A DNA stretch of 56,308 bases from Paraburkholderia piptadeniae (GCF_900007165.1 NZ_CYGY02000028.1:1-56308), one strand, 5' to 3'; counted from the stretch's first letter, positions 1 through 9,270 are shown. Made by a program: numbers and translations. Notes: generated from the sequence alone by a model not told the origin.

Positions 1-451
1 GGGTGGGCGTCGGAGTCGGCGCGGGTGCCGGTGCCGGCGTGGGCGTCGGCGAGGGCTTCACCGACGGAGCGGGTGACGGTGCCGGCGCAGGCGCGGGAGC
101 AGGCGTAGGAGCCGGTGCCGGTGCCGGAGTGGCCGCGACAGCGCGCACCCAGCACGCCTTGTCATAGCCGACCGCGGGGTCCGTCTGCGAAACCGCGCCG
201 ACATAGCAGCCAACGCCGTTGCTAAAAGTACTCGGAGCCGTCAGCATCGCCGATGGCGAATTGGGCGGCACGGCCCCGAACACGACTGACCCCGTTCCGA
301 GGAACGAGCAGTTATCGTTTTCCAGTCCGCACAGCGTGTATTGCTGGCCCGCTACGGTGATCGTCTTGGTCTGAGCCTGCACGTGTTCCGCACCGAACGA
401 TGCCAACACGGTTGCCGACGCAACCCCCAGTAGTTTCCAATATCTCATCAT
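1..451 (-). CDS. Secreted protein with Pro/Ala/Thr-rich linker, C-terminus beyond window edge
   Basis: The frame opens with MMRYWKLLG and an alanine-rich hydrophobic stretch ending AEHVQAQ, a typical Sec signal peptide. It continues through a short domain of about 80 residues containing three cysteines (in LCGLE, DNCSF and GCYVG) and a KACW motif. From about residue 108 it becomes a low-complexity linker of Pro-Ala, Pro-Thr and Pro-Ser pairs, encoded by the GCCGGTGCC-type repeats at the window start. Such linkers usually join two exported domains, so a second domain probably lies left of position 1. Either of two adjacent ATGs (451 or 448) could be the start. The family is not recognised and no function is proposed. 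Confidence 0.6.
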   Translation of the reverse strand, partial: MMRYWKLLGVASATVLASFGAEHVQAQTKTITVAGQQYTLCGLENDNCSFLGTGSVVFGAVPPNSPSAMLTAPSTFSNGVGCYVGAVSQTDPAVGYDKACWVRAVAATPAPAPAPTPAPAPAPAPSPAPSVKPSPTPTPAPAPAPTPTPT

Positions 452-1544
452 TGTCCGTATGTTTCGCTGAAAAGCAGTTGTCCCCGAAGGTCCAGCAAGA
501 TCGATCGGAGTCGTCCCGCCTTGGCGTTATCGAATAGAAGGAGAAGTGAAACGGAGAACGCACCGCGTGCGTTCATTGCCTGATCCGCCTGTGCTTGTGC
601 CCGTTGCGTTTTCACGCATTTGCACGAAGACGCACCGCATACAAACCCGCAAACTTGCACCCGTTACCGCTTTGTTGCGCACTTCGTCACTGCGAAGTTC
701 ATGGAGTCCGTCGTCCGTGCCGTGACCGAAAAATAGCTAGCGCCACTGTTTTTCAGAAAATTTAGGATCACTGATTGCCGCGCGAAGTACTTCGCGTTTC
801 TTTGGGCAAAACAATGCCATCGCCGAACCTCATCGGTTCAACGACGCTAGACACGATCCCGCGATTGAACAGCCAAGATCCATGCGTCGGTTTCTCGCAA
901 ACGAGAACCGGGCAGGAAGTGACAACCGGACTTCAAGAACTTCAGGAACCGCCTCTTCGCCGCTGCAAACGGCGAAGTGATGCCTGGCTATGCGCCATGC
1001 CCTCTCCAGCAATTATTACTCTATGGATGGCGGCTTAATGCTTGATCCGGTATTAATTACGGAAGATTTTTTGGGCAGACGAATTATAAACGTTTCATCC
1101 GTGTAACGTGACACGTAAAAATGCAGAAAAGAACTAATCTCAATTGCGTGGAGGAAAATCGGCCCGGTATTTTCTTGATCGGCGGGAGTCGGGGGCGATC
1201 TGCCTACGAAGGCCCGATAAAAGGTATATCTATGATCGATCTGGATATTTTTTATCGGCAAGCCTATTTATAATATTAATATTAATTACCGATCTGACGC
1301 CTTTCTAATCGTAATTATTTAATGAATCCGATAGATCGCGCGAAAACGCGCGGCATTATTTTACTTCACTCATTTACGTAAATAGGCCGGATTTTGCATT
1401 AGTGAATTTTTATTCGTCCCATCTGCGCCTGGCATTCAATTCAATCCAGACACACGTGGTCGAGACGCCGCCCACGCGCTTCGCATTTCAAACGAATTGG
1501 TTCGTGGTGTGATATGCCGGAATTCCCGCAGAAGAGGCCTGCTG
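452..1544. other. Gene-free, AT-rich intergenic region
   Basis: About 1.1 kb without a convincing gene. From roughly 1030 to 1440 the sequence is visibly richer in A/T than anything else in the window, with runs such as TTATAATATTAATATTAATT near 1268-1287. A small perfect hairpin CGCGCG-AAAA-CGCGCG lies at 1337-1352, followed by GCATTATTTTA. Short open frames here have no family resemblance and no ribosome binding site. It could be a long regulatory leader or a remnant of acquired DNA. Confidence 0.5.
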
Positions 1545-1757
1545 TTACGAACTGCCATTCCGGTGCCCCTTACCGATCGATCTGAGTATCGAGTGTCCGC
1601 GGGCCGTCAAATGCACGTGCGCGTGACCCCATGCGAGCTTTTCCAGCGAGACCAACTGGCGCTCGCACAACGCGTGGAGATCGTCGCGGTCCAGATCGTC
1701 TGGGTATCGCGTCGTACCGATCAACATGAGCGCTGCGATCTCGTGTGGACTGAGCAT
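1545..1757 (-). CDS. Small hypothetical protein, possibly DNA-binding
   Basis: A 70-residue protein beginning MLSPHEIAALMLIG. The start at 1757 is chosen because GGAG lies seven bases upstream; longer versions begin at 1769 or 1799. It is predicted helical with the pattern EIAALMLI...DDLDRDDLHALCERQLV...ARGHSILRSIG. That resembles a short winged-helix fragment, with an ARGHSIL-type turn at the C-terminus, but the assignment is only by impression. It stands alone, with the sugar-binding protein gene divergent on its right. Function unknown. Confidence 0.55.
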   Translation of the reverse strand: MLSPHEIAALMLIGTTRYPDDLDRDDLHALCERQLVSLEKLAWGHAHVHLTARGHSILRSIGKGHRNGSS

Positions 1758-1975
1758 GATCGTCTCCATCGGCTTGATGTCCGTTAAGCGCCTGCACATC
1801 GTGCGCGAGGCGGGTCACGCTTCAAGCATAGAAGCTCGCCACAGCTTGTCGACGCGCACTTTGTCGCATGGAAAACCCTTCGAATTCCCCCGCAATACCT
1901 GCCCTCCCGTTGCTGGCATACACTGTCGTATTCACGCCCGCGCAAGACGCCTTGCTGCCTCCAATTCATTCAGTC

Positions 1976-2935
1976 ATGCCTCACCAACAACGCCGTCGTT
2001 TCATTGTCGCGAGCGCGCTTGCCACCATGGGTATCGTCGTTCCCAAAGTATCGAAAGCCGAGAGCCGCCATGGCACGATCGCCCTTGCGCTGAAGTCCAT
2101 TACCGACCCGTTCACCTCGACGATGATCGACGCCGCCCGCGCATTCCAGAAGCACTCACCTTACCCATTCGACCTCGTCGTGCACGGCACTGCGACGGAG
2201 ACCGATGTCGAAGGCCAGATACGTATCGTCGAGAACCTGATCGCGCAACGCGTCAGCGCCATCGTGCTCGCGCCGGCCCATTCGACAGCGTTAATCCCCG
2301 CCGTGAACGAGAGCATCAAGCGCGGCATCATCACGTTGACCATCGACAACCCTCTCGATCAGGACGCATCGAACGTCGATGGCATGCGCATTCCCTTCGT
2401 CGGACCGGACAACCTCCGCGGCGCGAAGCTGATCGGCAACTATCTCGCGCAAAGACTGCATGGCGGCGACCACGTCGGGATTGTCGAAGGCGTACCGTCG
2501 GACCGCAACGCGCAACAACGCACGGCTGGATTTACGGACGAGATGAAGGCTGCGCATGTCGAAATCGTTGCCGTCGAAGCCGGCGACTGGGAATACGCGA
2601 AAGGCAAGCGAGCCGCTGCTGCGATACTCGCGCGCAGGCCCGAGATACGCGCGCTGCTGTGCGGCAACGATAATATGGCGATGGGTGCGGTCGACGCGGT
2701 TCGCGACGCGCGCAAGACAGGCAGCGTATTGATCACCGGCTACAACAACAGCGACGCGATCAAGCCGCTGCTGAAGAATGGCCGCGTGCTTGCGACTGTC
2801 GATCAGTTCGCCGCAAAGCAGGCCGTGTATGGCATCGACGTGGCGTTGCAGGCGTTGCTGCAACAGCGCAGACAAGAGGATCTGTCCGCATTCATAGAAA
2901 CGCCCGTGGCGCTGGTTACGCGCGGCAACGCCTGA
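1976..2935 (+). CDS. Sugar ABC transporter periplasmic substrate-binding protein (RbsB-like)
   Basis: A 319-residue periplasmic binding protein of the ribose/LacI-like class. The start at 1976 gives a normal N-terminus (MPHQQRRRFIVASALATMG) with twin-Arg-like basic residues, a short hydrophobic segment and cleavage near SKAES; the upstream in-frame ATG at 1868 would add 36 residues that do not look like a signal. Family features include IALALKSITDPFTSTMIDAA at the first beta strand, AIVLAPAHSTALIPAV, TIDNPLD, the second-lobe GVPSDRNAQQRTAGF, and LLCGNDNMAMGAVDAV. No permease or ATPase gene is adjacent, so the transporter is either encoded elsewhere or the protein works as an orphan sensor. 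Substrate unknown, probably a pentose or polyol. Confidence 0.82.
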   Translation: MPHQQRRRFIVASALATMGIVVPKVSKAESRHGTIALALKSITDPFTSTMIDAARAFQKHSPYPFDLVVHGTATETDVEGQIRIVENLIAQRVSAIVLAPAHSTALIPAVNESIKRGIITLTIDNPLDQDASNVDGMRIPFVGPDNLRGAKLIGNYLAQRLHGGDHVGIVEGVPSDRNAQQRTAGFTDEMKAAHVEIVAVEAGDWEYAKGKRAAAAILARRPEIRALLCGNDNMAMGAVDAVRDARKTGSVLITGYNNSDAIKPLLKNGRVLATVDQFAAKQAVYGIDVALQALLQQRRQEDLSAFIETPVALVTRGNA

Positions 2936-3023
2936 CTACGCCGACGCAAACGGGCACGACAATCGAAATCATTGCAACGCTCTTCGTGTATAAAGAGAGC
3001 AATCCAAAGCAAGCGGAGCTGCC

Positions 3024-4289
3024 ATGCCCGATACGCCAACCCAGGATTCGAAACCGGCCGCCGAAACCTTGCGCGCTTCGCTCCCACCACGAGCGAAGCT
3101 GTGGATCATCGGTGGCGGCATCGTGCTCCTGCTTGTGATCGTGTTCAGTATCCTCAGGCCTTCGGGAGAAAAGCGCGACCTGCGCGAGTTGACCGACCTC
3201 GGATTCTCGATCGACACGTGCATCGACGGCAATAGTTCAGCTGCCATTCCCAGGTCCGAATGCCTTGCATTTCGAGCGAGGCCTGCACTGACCACATCAC
3301 AGCTCGCGACAGCGCTGCCGCACCTGAAGGGACTCGATCGCAGGCTCGAACTGAATCTTGCCGGCACGCAGATCGACAGCATCGATTCATTGAACGGACT
3401 CGATACGCTCGAATCGCTCGACCTGACGGGCACTTCCGTATGGCGCATCGATGCGCTAAAGGGAATGCATTCGCTGAAGCGGCTCGTGCTTCACCGGACG
3501 GAAGTCGAGAACATTGATGCGCTAAAGGAATTAACGGGATTGCAATCGCTCATTCTGTGGGACACGCGGGTTGCAAATCTCGACGCATTGAAGAGTCTCA
3601 CGAATCTTCAACTGCTCGATCTGCGGGATACGCAGGTTCGCGATCTCGATCCGCTCGAAGACTTGCCTCATCTGGAAACGCTCAAGCTGGGCGGCGCAAG
3701 AAACGTCCGTGACATCGATCCGCTGGGCCAGCTGACCACCTTGAAAACGCTCGATCTCAACGAGACTCAGGTCGAGAGCATAGGTGCTTTGAGGAAGCTG
3801 CGCGATCTGCAAGCGCTCTATCTCGCGAACACGCCGGTGCGCAACATCGACGCATTGAAGGGAACGACGTCGCTGAAAACGCTGGTGCTCGACGGCTCCA
3901 AGGTCGAGAACATCGATGTGATGCGCGGACTGCCCCAGTTGGAAACGCTTGTTCTTGCACGCACGCAAGTCACCCGGATCGATGCGCTCAAGGACCTGAA
4001 GAAGCTGCAACGGCTTAACCTTGCTGACACAGCGGTAGACAACATCGACGCGCTCGGCGGCTTGAAAGAGCTTCAATCGCTAAATCTCTTCCGCACGCGA
4101 GTTCGCAACATCGACGCGCTGAAAGGCATGACCAGTCTGCGAGAACTCTATCTCGCGAACACGCCCGTCGATGACGTCGATGTGCTGAAAGGCCTGACCG
4201 GGTTGCGAGAAGTCGTGCTCTACGGCACCAGGGCGAGAAACGTCGACGAGATCAAATCGGCGCTGCCGAAGACCCGCGTCGTCTGGTGA
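3024..4289 (+). CDS. Membrane-anchored leucine-rich-repeat protein
   Basis: 421 residues. Residues 27-44 (LWIIGGGIVLLLVIVFSI) form one membrane segment after a short cytoplasmic tail, so the rest is predicted to be periplasmic. From about residue 105 to the end run roughly 14 consecutive leucine-rich repeats of 22-23 residues of the SDS22/internalin type, each with the pattern LxxLxLxxTxVxxIDALKxL. The repeats are close enough that the DNA also repeats (ATCGACGCATTGAAG and similar). LRRs of this kind usually bind proteins; no enzymatic domain is visible. The gene follows the sugar-binding protein gene by 88 bases on the same strand, but a shared role cannot be inferred. AGCGGAG ten bases upstream supports the start. 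Confidence 0.8.
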   Translation: MPDTPTQDSKPAAETLRASLPPRAKLWIIGGGIVLLLVIVFSILRPSGEKRDLRELTDLGFSIDTCIDGNSSAAIPRSECLAFRARPALTTSQLATALPHLKGLDRRLELNLAGTQIDSIDSLNGLDTLESLDLTGTSVWRIDALKGMHSLKRLVLHRTEVENIDALKELTGLQSLILWDTRVANLDALKSLTNLQLLDLRDTQVRDLDPLEDLPHLETLKLGGARNVRDIDPLGQLTTLKTLDLNETQVESIGALRKLRDLQALYLANTPVRNIDALKGTTSLKTLVLDGSKVENIDVMRGLPQLETLVLARTQVTRIDALKDLKKLQRLNLADTAVDNIDALGGLKELQSLNLFRTRVRNIDALKGMTSLRELYLANTPVDDVDVLKGLTGLREVVLYGTRARNVDEIKSALPKTRVVW

Positions 4290-4592
4290 TTGTTCCGTCA
4301 GCGCCCGGCGTCGATAAGTTCGACGTCGAAGCGCACGGCACCCATTACCTCATTACATACTCTTTACACCCCGCGACAACCGCTTCTCGCGGACGTCCGC
4401 GCACGCATTTGCCCCCACTCGCTTTCCCTTGATGCGCCTTGCCTCAAGGCCGTGGGACGAGCATTCGACAGCCGACGATACAGGGGAAATCCCCAATACG
4501 AACATCGTCCTATGACAAAAGGAAATATATCTGGCGACGTTACCTTAGATCACATCAGCGACCCGACGGGCCGCAGCTAAGCGAGGAAGCCA
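4290..4592. other. Intergenic region upstream of the MFS transporter
   Basis: Three hundred bases with no convincing gene. It should contain the promoter of the transporter at 4593, but no clear -35/-10 pair or palindrome was recognised. GCGAGGAAGCC just before 4593 is a plausible ribosome binding site. Confidence 0.4.
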
Positions 4593-5972
4593 ATGCGTTA
4601 CGCGCAACCCTGGAATGCCACACCCGCCGCCCCGTCCTTCCAGGACGAAGCCGATCAACGTGAACGCGCAAGTGACGCGTCAAACCTGCTGAAACGTGCC
4701 ATCACCGCCGCCGCACTCGGCAATGCAACCGAGTGGTTCGATTACGGCATCTATGCGTATGGCCTTGCCTATATTTCAGCAGCGCTCTTTCCCGGCAGCG
4801 CCGCAAGCGCGACATTGTTCGCTCTCGGCACGTTTGCCATTTCGTTTCTTATCCGTCCGCTCGGCGGCCTCTTCTGGGGTCCGCTCGGCGACCGCCTGGG
4901 ACGCAAGCGCGTGCTCGCGCTGACCGTTCTGTTGATGTCCGGCGCAACGCTGCTCGTCGGCGTGATTCCATCTTATTCGTCGATCGGATGGCTGGCGCCC
5001 GCCGCGCTGATCGTGCTGAGAATGCTGCAAGGCTTCTCCACGGGCGGCGAATATGGCGGCGCCGCGACGTTCATGGCCGAATACGCACCCGACGATCGCC
5101 GCGGCTTTTGCGGCAGCTTCCTCGAGTTCGCGACGCTGGCCGGCTTCTCGCTCGGCGCGCTGCTGATGCTCGGCTGTTCGCTCATGCTCGGCGATCAGGC
5201 GATGCACTCATGGGGCTGGCGTCTGCCGTTCCTTGTGGCCGCGCCGCTCGGTCTCGTCGGCTGCTATCTGCGCTCGCGCCTCGAAGAAACGCCCGTGTTC
5301 CGCGAACTGGAAGAGAAAGCGCACAACAAGAACGAGCAATCCGTTCCGCTGAAGACCCTCTTCGTTCAATACAGCAAGCCGCTGTTTCTGCTCGGCGGAC
5401 TCGTCGTTGCGCTCAATGTCGTGAACTACGTGCTGCTCGCGTATATGCCGACGTTCATGCACAAGCAGTTGGGCGTCAGCGAGAACATGTCGTTGCTGAT
5501 TCCCCTGATCGGCATGCTCACGATGATGGCGTTTCTTCCCTTCGCGGGTTCGCTGTCCGATCGTTTCGGGCGCAAGACGATGTGGTGGTTCTCGCTCGTC
5601 GGCCTGTTCGTCGCGGCCGTGCCGATGTTCACGCTGATGACGCATGGCGTTGCAGGCGCGCTGATCGGCTTCGCGGTGCTGGGTCTGCTGTACGTGCCGC
5701 AACTTGCGACCATCTCCGCGATGTTCCCGGCGATGTTCCCGACTCACGTCCGCTATGCGGGCATGGCCATCGCCTACAACCTGTCGACGTCGATCTTCGG
5801 AGGCACCGCGCCGATCATCAGCGACTGGCTCGTGGACAAGACGGGCAGCGCGCTCGTCCCTGCCTACTACATGATGGGCGCATGTGTGGTCGGCGCGATC
5901 GCGTTGCTGTTCGTGATCGAGACGAAGGGCTGCTCGCTGCGCGGTCAGACGCTACCGGGAAACAAGCGCTGA
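4593..5972 (+). CDS. MFS metabolite:H+ symporter, ProP-like
   Basis: 459 residues with about 12 hydrophobic segments. It belongs to the metabolite:H+ symporter branch of the major facilitator superfamily (ProP, KgtP, ShiA relatives). Diagnostic features are the N-terminal ALGNATEWFDYGIYAY, the loop 2-3 motif GPLGDRLGRKRVL, RMLQGFSTGGEYGGAATFMAEYAP in TM4-5, and the repeated loop GSLSDRFGRK in the second half. These proteins import osmolytes, betaine, or di- and tricarboxylates together with protons; the exact substrate cannot be read from the sequence. The gene stands alone and is followed by a strong terminator at 6006. Confidence 0.88.
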   Translation: MRYAQPWNATPAAPSFQDEADQRERASDASNLLKRAITAAALGNATEWFDYGIYAYGLAYISAALFPGSAASATLFALGTFAISFLIRPLGGLFWGPLGDRLGRKRVLALTVLLMSGATLLVGVIPSYSSIGWLAPAALIVLRMLQGFSTGGEYGGAATFMAEYAPDDRRGFCGSFLEFATLAGFSLGALLMLGCSLMLGDQAMHSWGWRLPFLVAAPLGLVGCYLRSRLEETPVFRELEEKAHNKNEQSVPLKTLFVQYSKPLFLLGGLVVALNVVNYVLLAYMPTFMHKQLGVSENMSLLIPLIGMLTMMAFLPFAGSLSDRFGRKTMWWFSLVGLFVAAVPMFTLMTHGVAGALIGFAVLGLLYVPQLATISAMFPAMFPTHVRYAGMAIAYNLSTSIFGGTAPIISDWLVDKTGSALVPAYYMMGACVVGAIALLFVIETKGCSLRGQTLPGNKR

Positions 5973-6005
5973 TGTCACGCGCTTGACGCAAAACAAAGTC
6001 GAATG

Positions 6006-6035
6006 ACGGGCGCAGCAGCGCCCGTTTTTCTTTTG
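6006..6035 (+). terminator. Rho-independent terminator of the MFS transporter gene
   Basis: A perfect eight-base stem (ACGGGCGC / GCGCCCGT) with loop AGCA, followed by TTTTCTTTT, 33 bases after the transporter stop codon. Confidence 0.85.
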
Positions 6036-6056
6036 CTCGCGGTTATCGGTGGATCG

Positions 6057-6290
6057 CTATCGACGATGCGCTGAAACAGCAGACGCCGATGCCACTGCCT
6101 GTTCACGCGCAGCCTGTCTCGCCACGTGATCCACTGCCGCGCCGAACAGCGTCTTCTCGACGACGATCAATTCGATGTCGGTGACACCAACGAAGCGCGT
6201 CCACGCTTCGACATACGGCCGCTGAAAATCGAAAGATCCGGCGGGTGTGGTCGACTGCCCGATGTCCATTTCACGCTGTTCGCGGCGGCG
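6057..6290 (-). pseudogene. Remnant of an FMN-dependent NADH-azoreductase-like gene (C-terminal part)
   Basis: The minus-strand reading frame contains GSFDFQRPYVEAWTRFVGV followed by TDIELIVVEKTLFG and REQAVASA. This matches the C-terminal third of AzoR-type flavodoxin-fold quinone reductases, in which a D-F-Q-x-P-Y-L stretch, a GITDV strand and a final E-x-A-x-x-x-A helix are typical. The FMN-binding N-terminus is absent: upstream the frame continues as arginine-rich, non-homologous sequence and then overlaps the pssA start. The fragment is therefore read as a 5'-truncated relic. The family call is by eye and could be wrong; a novel small protein is the alternative. Confidence 0.5.
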
Positions 6291-6409
6291 GGGCCCTCCG
6301 CGCCTGTAGCCGACGGACTGGGCAATGCGATCATGCTCGCAATCGCGCACAATGGCGAAGCGCTGTCGTTCGCGCAAGGCACGCGCCTTGCATCCGATAG
6401 CCGACAACC

Positions 6410-7069
6410 ATGAGGAGAATGACGTTGCCACGTTCACCGCTCGACAACACCACGTCCGGCAAGAAGCGATTCTCGATGATTCGCGAGTTCCATCTCGCCG
6501 ACTGGTTCACGCTCGGCAATGCGATCTGCGGCACGGGTGCGCTGTTTTCGATGATGAGCTACATCGGCAGCGCCGACGTCATGCACATCTATTTCGCGTG
6601 TGCGCTGGTGTTCGCCGCACTAGTTTTCGACGTGCTCGACGGACGCATCGCGCGCTGGCGTCAAACGTCTTCGCTGCTCGGCAAGGAACTCGATTCGCTC
6701 GCCGATGTGATTTCATTCGGCGTCGCACCCGCCGTGATCGGCTATGGATGCGGCATGCGCGGTCTTTACGACCGCTTTCTGCTCGCGTATTTCGTCGCGT
6801 GCGGCGTGTCGCGGCTCGCGCGCTACAACGTGACAGCCGATGCGATGTCGGGCGGCACCGGCAAGGTCACGCACTTCGAAGGCACGCCTATTCCGACATC
6901 GTTCGCGATCGTTCTGCTGCTCACCGTCGCTGCATGGCAAGAAGCGCTCGGCGCGCAACTGTGGCTAGGCGAATGGCGTATCGCGGGGCATGTGCTGCAT
7001 CCGTTGACGCTCGTCTTTGGCATCTCGGGATCGTTGATGATCAGCCGGATCCGGATTCCAAAGCCCTGA
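6410..7069 (+). CDS. pssA: CDP-diacylglycerol--serine O-phosphatidyltransferase
   Basis: 219 residues, a multi-span inner-membrane enzyme of the CDP-alcohol phosphatidyltransferase family. It makes phosphatidylserine, the precursor of phosphatidylethanolamine, from CDP-diacylglycerol and serine. The family signature D-G-x2-A-R-x8-G-x3-D-x3-D is complete in DGRIARWRQTSSLLG followed by KELDSLAD, which supplies the metal-binding aspartates. The following VISFGVAPA and GGTGKVTHFEGTPIPTS fit the PssA subgroup. Two starts are possible, ATG 6410 or ATG 6419 (MTLPRSPLD). The GAGGAG lies between them and is too close to serve 6419 well, so 6410 is kept. The gene is monocistronic here. Confidence 0.85.
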   Translation: MRRMTLPRSPLDNTTSGKKRFSMIREFHLADWFTLGNAICGTGALFSMMSYIGSADVMHIYFACALVFAALVFDVLDGRIARWRQTSSLLGKELDSLADVISFGVAPAVIGYGCGMRGLYDRFLLAYFVACGVSRLARYNVTADAMSGGTGKVTHFEGTPIPTSFAIVLLLTVAAWQEALGAQLWLGEWRIAGHVLHPLTLVFGISGSLMISRIRIPKP

Positions 7070-7082
7070 ACGCATCGCTTCA

Positions 7083-7388
7083 TCAATGATGCGTGAACGG
7101 CGACGTGCTCATCGGTGCTTTTAATGGCGTGCCCGATTGCGAGAAGTTCAAGGGCATTGTTCCGTATGCTTCCGTAGACTGGCGCGCAACACCCGTCTGC
7201 GCCGCCGTATAGTCCGGATAGTGCACTTTCGATTGATGCAGCGTGCCGTCCTTTTCGGCCTGAACGATCTGCGCGTTGACTTCGCTGCGCGTGGTCGGGT
7301 CCTGAGTGGACTGCGCTGACTGCGCATACGACATCGCGGGCATAGCCAGCGCGGCGACAATCAAAGAAACGGTGAGTGAAGTTTTCAT
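7083..7388 (-). CDS. DUF4148 family exported protein
   Basis: A 101-residue periplasmic protein: signal peptide MKTSLTVSLIVAALAMPAMSYAQ, then the DUF4148 core with TRSEVNAQIVQAEKDGTLHQ and a tyrosine-rich YPDY. The family is abundant and nearly confined to Burkholderiaceae, often as many paralogues per genome; its function is unknown. AAGGAGAG seven bases before the ATG supports the start. The gene converges on pssA with a 13-base gap. Confidence 0.85.
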   Translation of the reverse strand: MKTSLTVSLIVAALAMPAMSYAQSAQSTQDPTTRSEVNAQIVQAEKDGTLHQSKVHYPDYTAAQTGVARQSTEAYGTMPLNFSQSGTPLKAPMSTSPFTHH

Positions 7389-7752
7389 CTCGCTCTCCTT
7401 TTGAGCTTGCGAATCTGAAACAGTGCAATCAGCCCGGCAATCATCGCTACGTCATTCAAAAGACATGCGGCGGCCGGGTCTGTCGTGCTGTTCAAGTTCA
7501 GATTAGGGCGCTTAACTTAAAGCATCCTTAGTCGCGCCATCGAATTTGCGTTCTATTCACTGCATGTCGAAAGCGGTGAATGACTCGCGTGATCGATTGT
7601 CGTCGTGCGACGCTGACCAATGACTGACCAGTCGATGACAATTCTGTTATCCGCCGAACGAACGTTGCTGGCGCAACTGCGCGAGCGCGCCTGTCTCCCC
7701 GGGCGGGAGTGCGAAAGAAGGGATTGTCGAAACGCCGGCGAGCGAACGGGCG
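7389..7752. other. Intergenic region between DUF4148 gene and diguanylate cyclase gene
   Basis: About 360 bases. It must carry the promoter of the DUF4148 gene, transcribed leftwards. No coding potential, clear terminator or palindrome was recognised. Confidence 0.4.
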
Positions 7753-9270
7753 TTAGCCGTTCGAGACCCGATAGGTGCCTCTGCCCGCCTGCTTGGCGGT
7801 GTACAGCGCCTGGTCCGCGCGCCGGATCAGGCCGTCGACGGACTCGTCATTGGCCGCGAGCGCAATGCCGATGCTGGTGCCGATGCTGATCGCTTCGCCC
7901 GTCGACAGGTGATACGGCATCGCAATCTCACGGATCACACGTTGCGCGAGTGCGACGATGGAGGGCAGCGTCGCGTAGTCGGCGATGATCGCGAATTCGT
8001 CGCCGCCCAGGCGCGCGACCAGTTCGCCTGGGCGCAGCGTGCGTGTCAGGCGCAATGCCACCGTCTCCAGCACTTCGTCTCCCGCGCAATGGCCAAGCCG
8101 GTCGTTGACCTGCTTGAAGCCGTCGAGATCGAGATACATCATCGCGATAGCGGCCTCTTTGCGCTTCGGCGCAGAGGCAAGAATGCGCTCCAGCCGATCG
8201 CGCAGTTCACGCCGGTTCGGCAGGCCGGTGAGCGAATCGTGCCGCGCCAGATGCAGGATTTGCGCCTCGCTCTCGCGCCGTTTCGTGACGTCTTCGATGA
8301 TGATGACGGCGCTGCCGTCGGGCACCGGGTTGCGGGTCATTTCGAGCTGGCGGCCGTCTCCCAGTTCGAGATCGAGAGGCCGGCCCTCGTCGGAAAGCCA
8401 TGCGGTGCATCGTTCGACCATTCGCTTGCGCAGCGTTTCGCCGAACTGCGTGAGCCCCACCTGGCCGATGAACTCGGGCAGCGGAACATTGAGCTTCAGC
8501 GTTTCGACGGTCGCGCCGAAAAGCTCCGCCGTCCGGCGATTCGCGATGATGACCTTGCCGTTGGAATCGATCGTGCACAGGCCATGCGGCATGTGGGCGA
8601 GCGCCGCATCGAAGCGGGCCGCCAGTTCGGCGTGCCGCTGCTCGGCCGTCATCAGCGCGACCAGGCCCTCGTAGTGGCGCCCGACCACCGACACCATCGC
8701 GCCGATATACGCAACGAGCGGCGGGACCAGAATCCACAGGCCGTTCTTCGCGGCGAACAGCGCGCCGACGCCGATCGGAATCGCGCCCAGGCAGATCTGC
8801 GCGATGGCAAGCCGCGGCAGCGCCGCGTTGCGTGAAGCGATCCCGCCGAGGATGCCGGCCGTCACCATGATGGCCAGCAACGCAAGCTGCCTGTCCGCCG
8901 ACATCACGCACGCCATCGTGCCCAGACCGAACACGAGGCACGCGACGAGGCCGACGGGCGCATAGCGTGTCGCCCACGCCGCGGGATGCACGACGCTCGC
9001 GCGGCTGCGCATGAGATACAGACGCACGATGCAAAGGCGCGTGAGCAGCAGGCCGATATCGGCGACGAGCCACGCCGCCGTCCACGGCTCGCGCAGACGG
9101 ATGAACGCGACCAGCGCGACGAAAACGCTTGCGATGCCGGAAAGGAACAGCGGCCACACGTTATCGAACAGCGTCGAGAGCAACGACGCGCGGATCGACG
9201 GGCTGATGATGCACTTTCCATGCGCTGGCGTCGCCAGGAACGGATCGAACAGGGAAGGTCTCTCTGACAT
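7753..9270 (-). CDS. Membrane-bound PAS-GGDEF diguanylate cyclase
   Basis: About 505 residues from ATG 9270 (MSERPSLFDPF). Starts at 9309, 9360 or a GTG at 9369 are also open and none has a clear ribosome binding site. Five or six hydrophobic segments fill the first ~220 residues, with a cytoplasmic PAS-like domain at about 225-330 (GLCTIDSNGKVIIANRRTAE) and a GGDEF domain at about 340-505. The catalytic motif RLGGDEF is intact, as are DSLTGLPNRR and DLDGFKQVND, so synthesis of cyclic-di-GMP from GTP is expected. The product-inhibition I-site, normally RxxD five residues before GGDEF, reads RPGE, so feedback inhibition may be weakened. No EAL domain is present. Confidence 0.85.
   Translation of the reverse strand: MSERPSLFDPFLATPAHGKCIISPSIRASLLSTLFDNVWPLFLSGIASVFVALVAFIRLREPWTAAWLVADIGLLLTRLCIVRLYLMRSRASVVHPAAWATRYAPVGLVACLVFGLGTMACVMSADRQLALLAIMVTAGILGGIASRNAALPRLAIAQICLGAIPIGVGALFAAKNGLWILVPPLVAYIGAMVSVVGRHYEGLVALMTAEQRHAELAARFDAALAHMPHGLCTIDSNGKVIIANRRTAELFGATVETLKLNVPLPEFIGQVGLTQFGETLRKRMVERCTAWLSDEGRPLDLELGDGRQLEMTRNPVPDGSAVIIIEDVTKRRESEAQILHLARHDSLTGLPNRRELRDRLERILASAPKRKEAAIAMMYLDLDGFKQVNDRLGHCAGDEVLETVALRLTRTLRPGELVARLGGDEFAIIADYATLPSIVALAQRVIREIAMPYHLSTGEAISIGTSIGIALAANDESVDGLIRRADQALYTAKQAGRGTYRVSNG

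Noticed and set aside
1016..1261. 81-codon minus-strand frame in the AT-rich region
   Set aside because: No ribosome binding site or recognisable family; composition is that expected by chance in low-GC sequence.
4733..5986. 417-codon overlapping plus-strand frame inside the MFS gene
   Set aside because: Out-of-frame arginine-rich shadow of the transporter.
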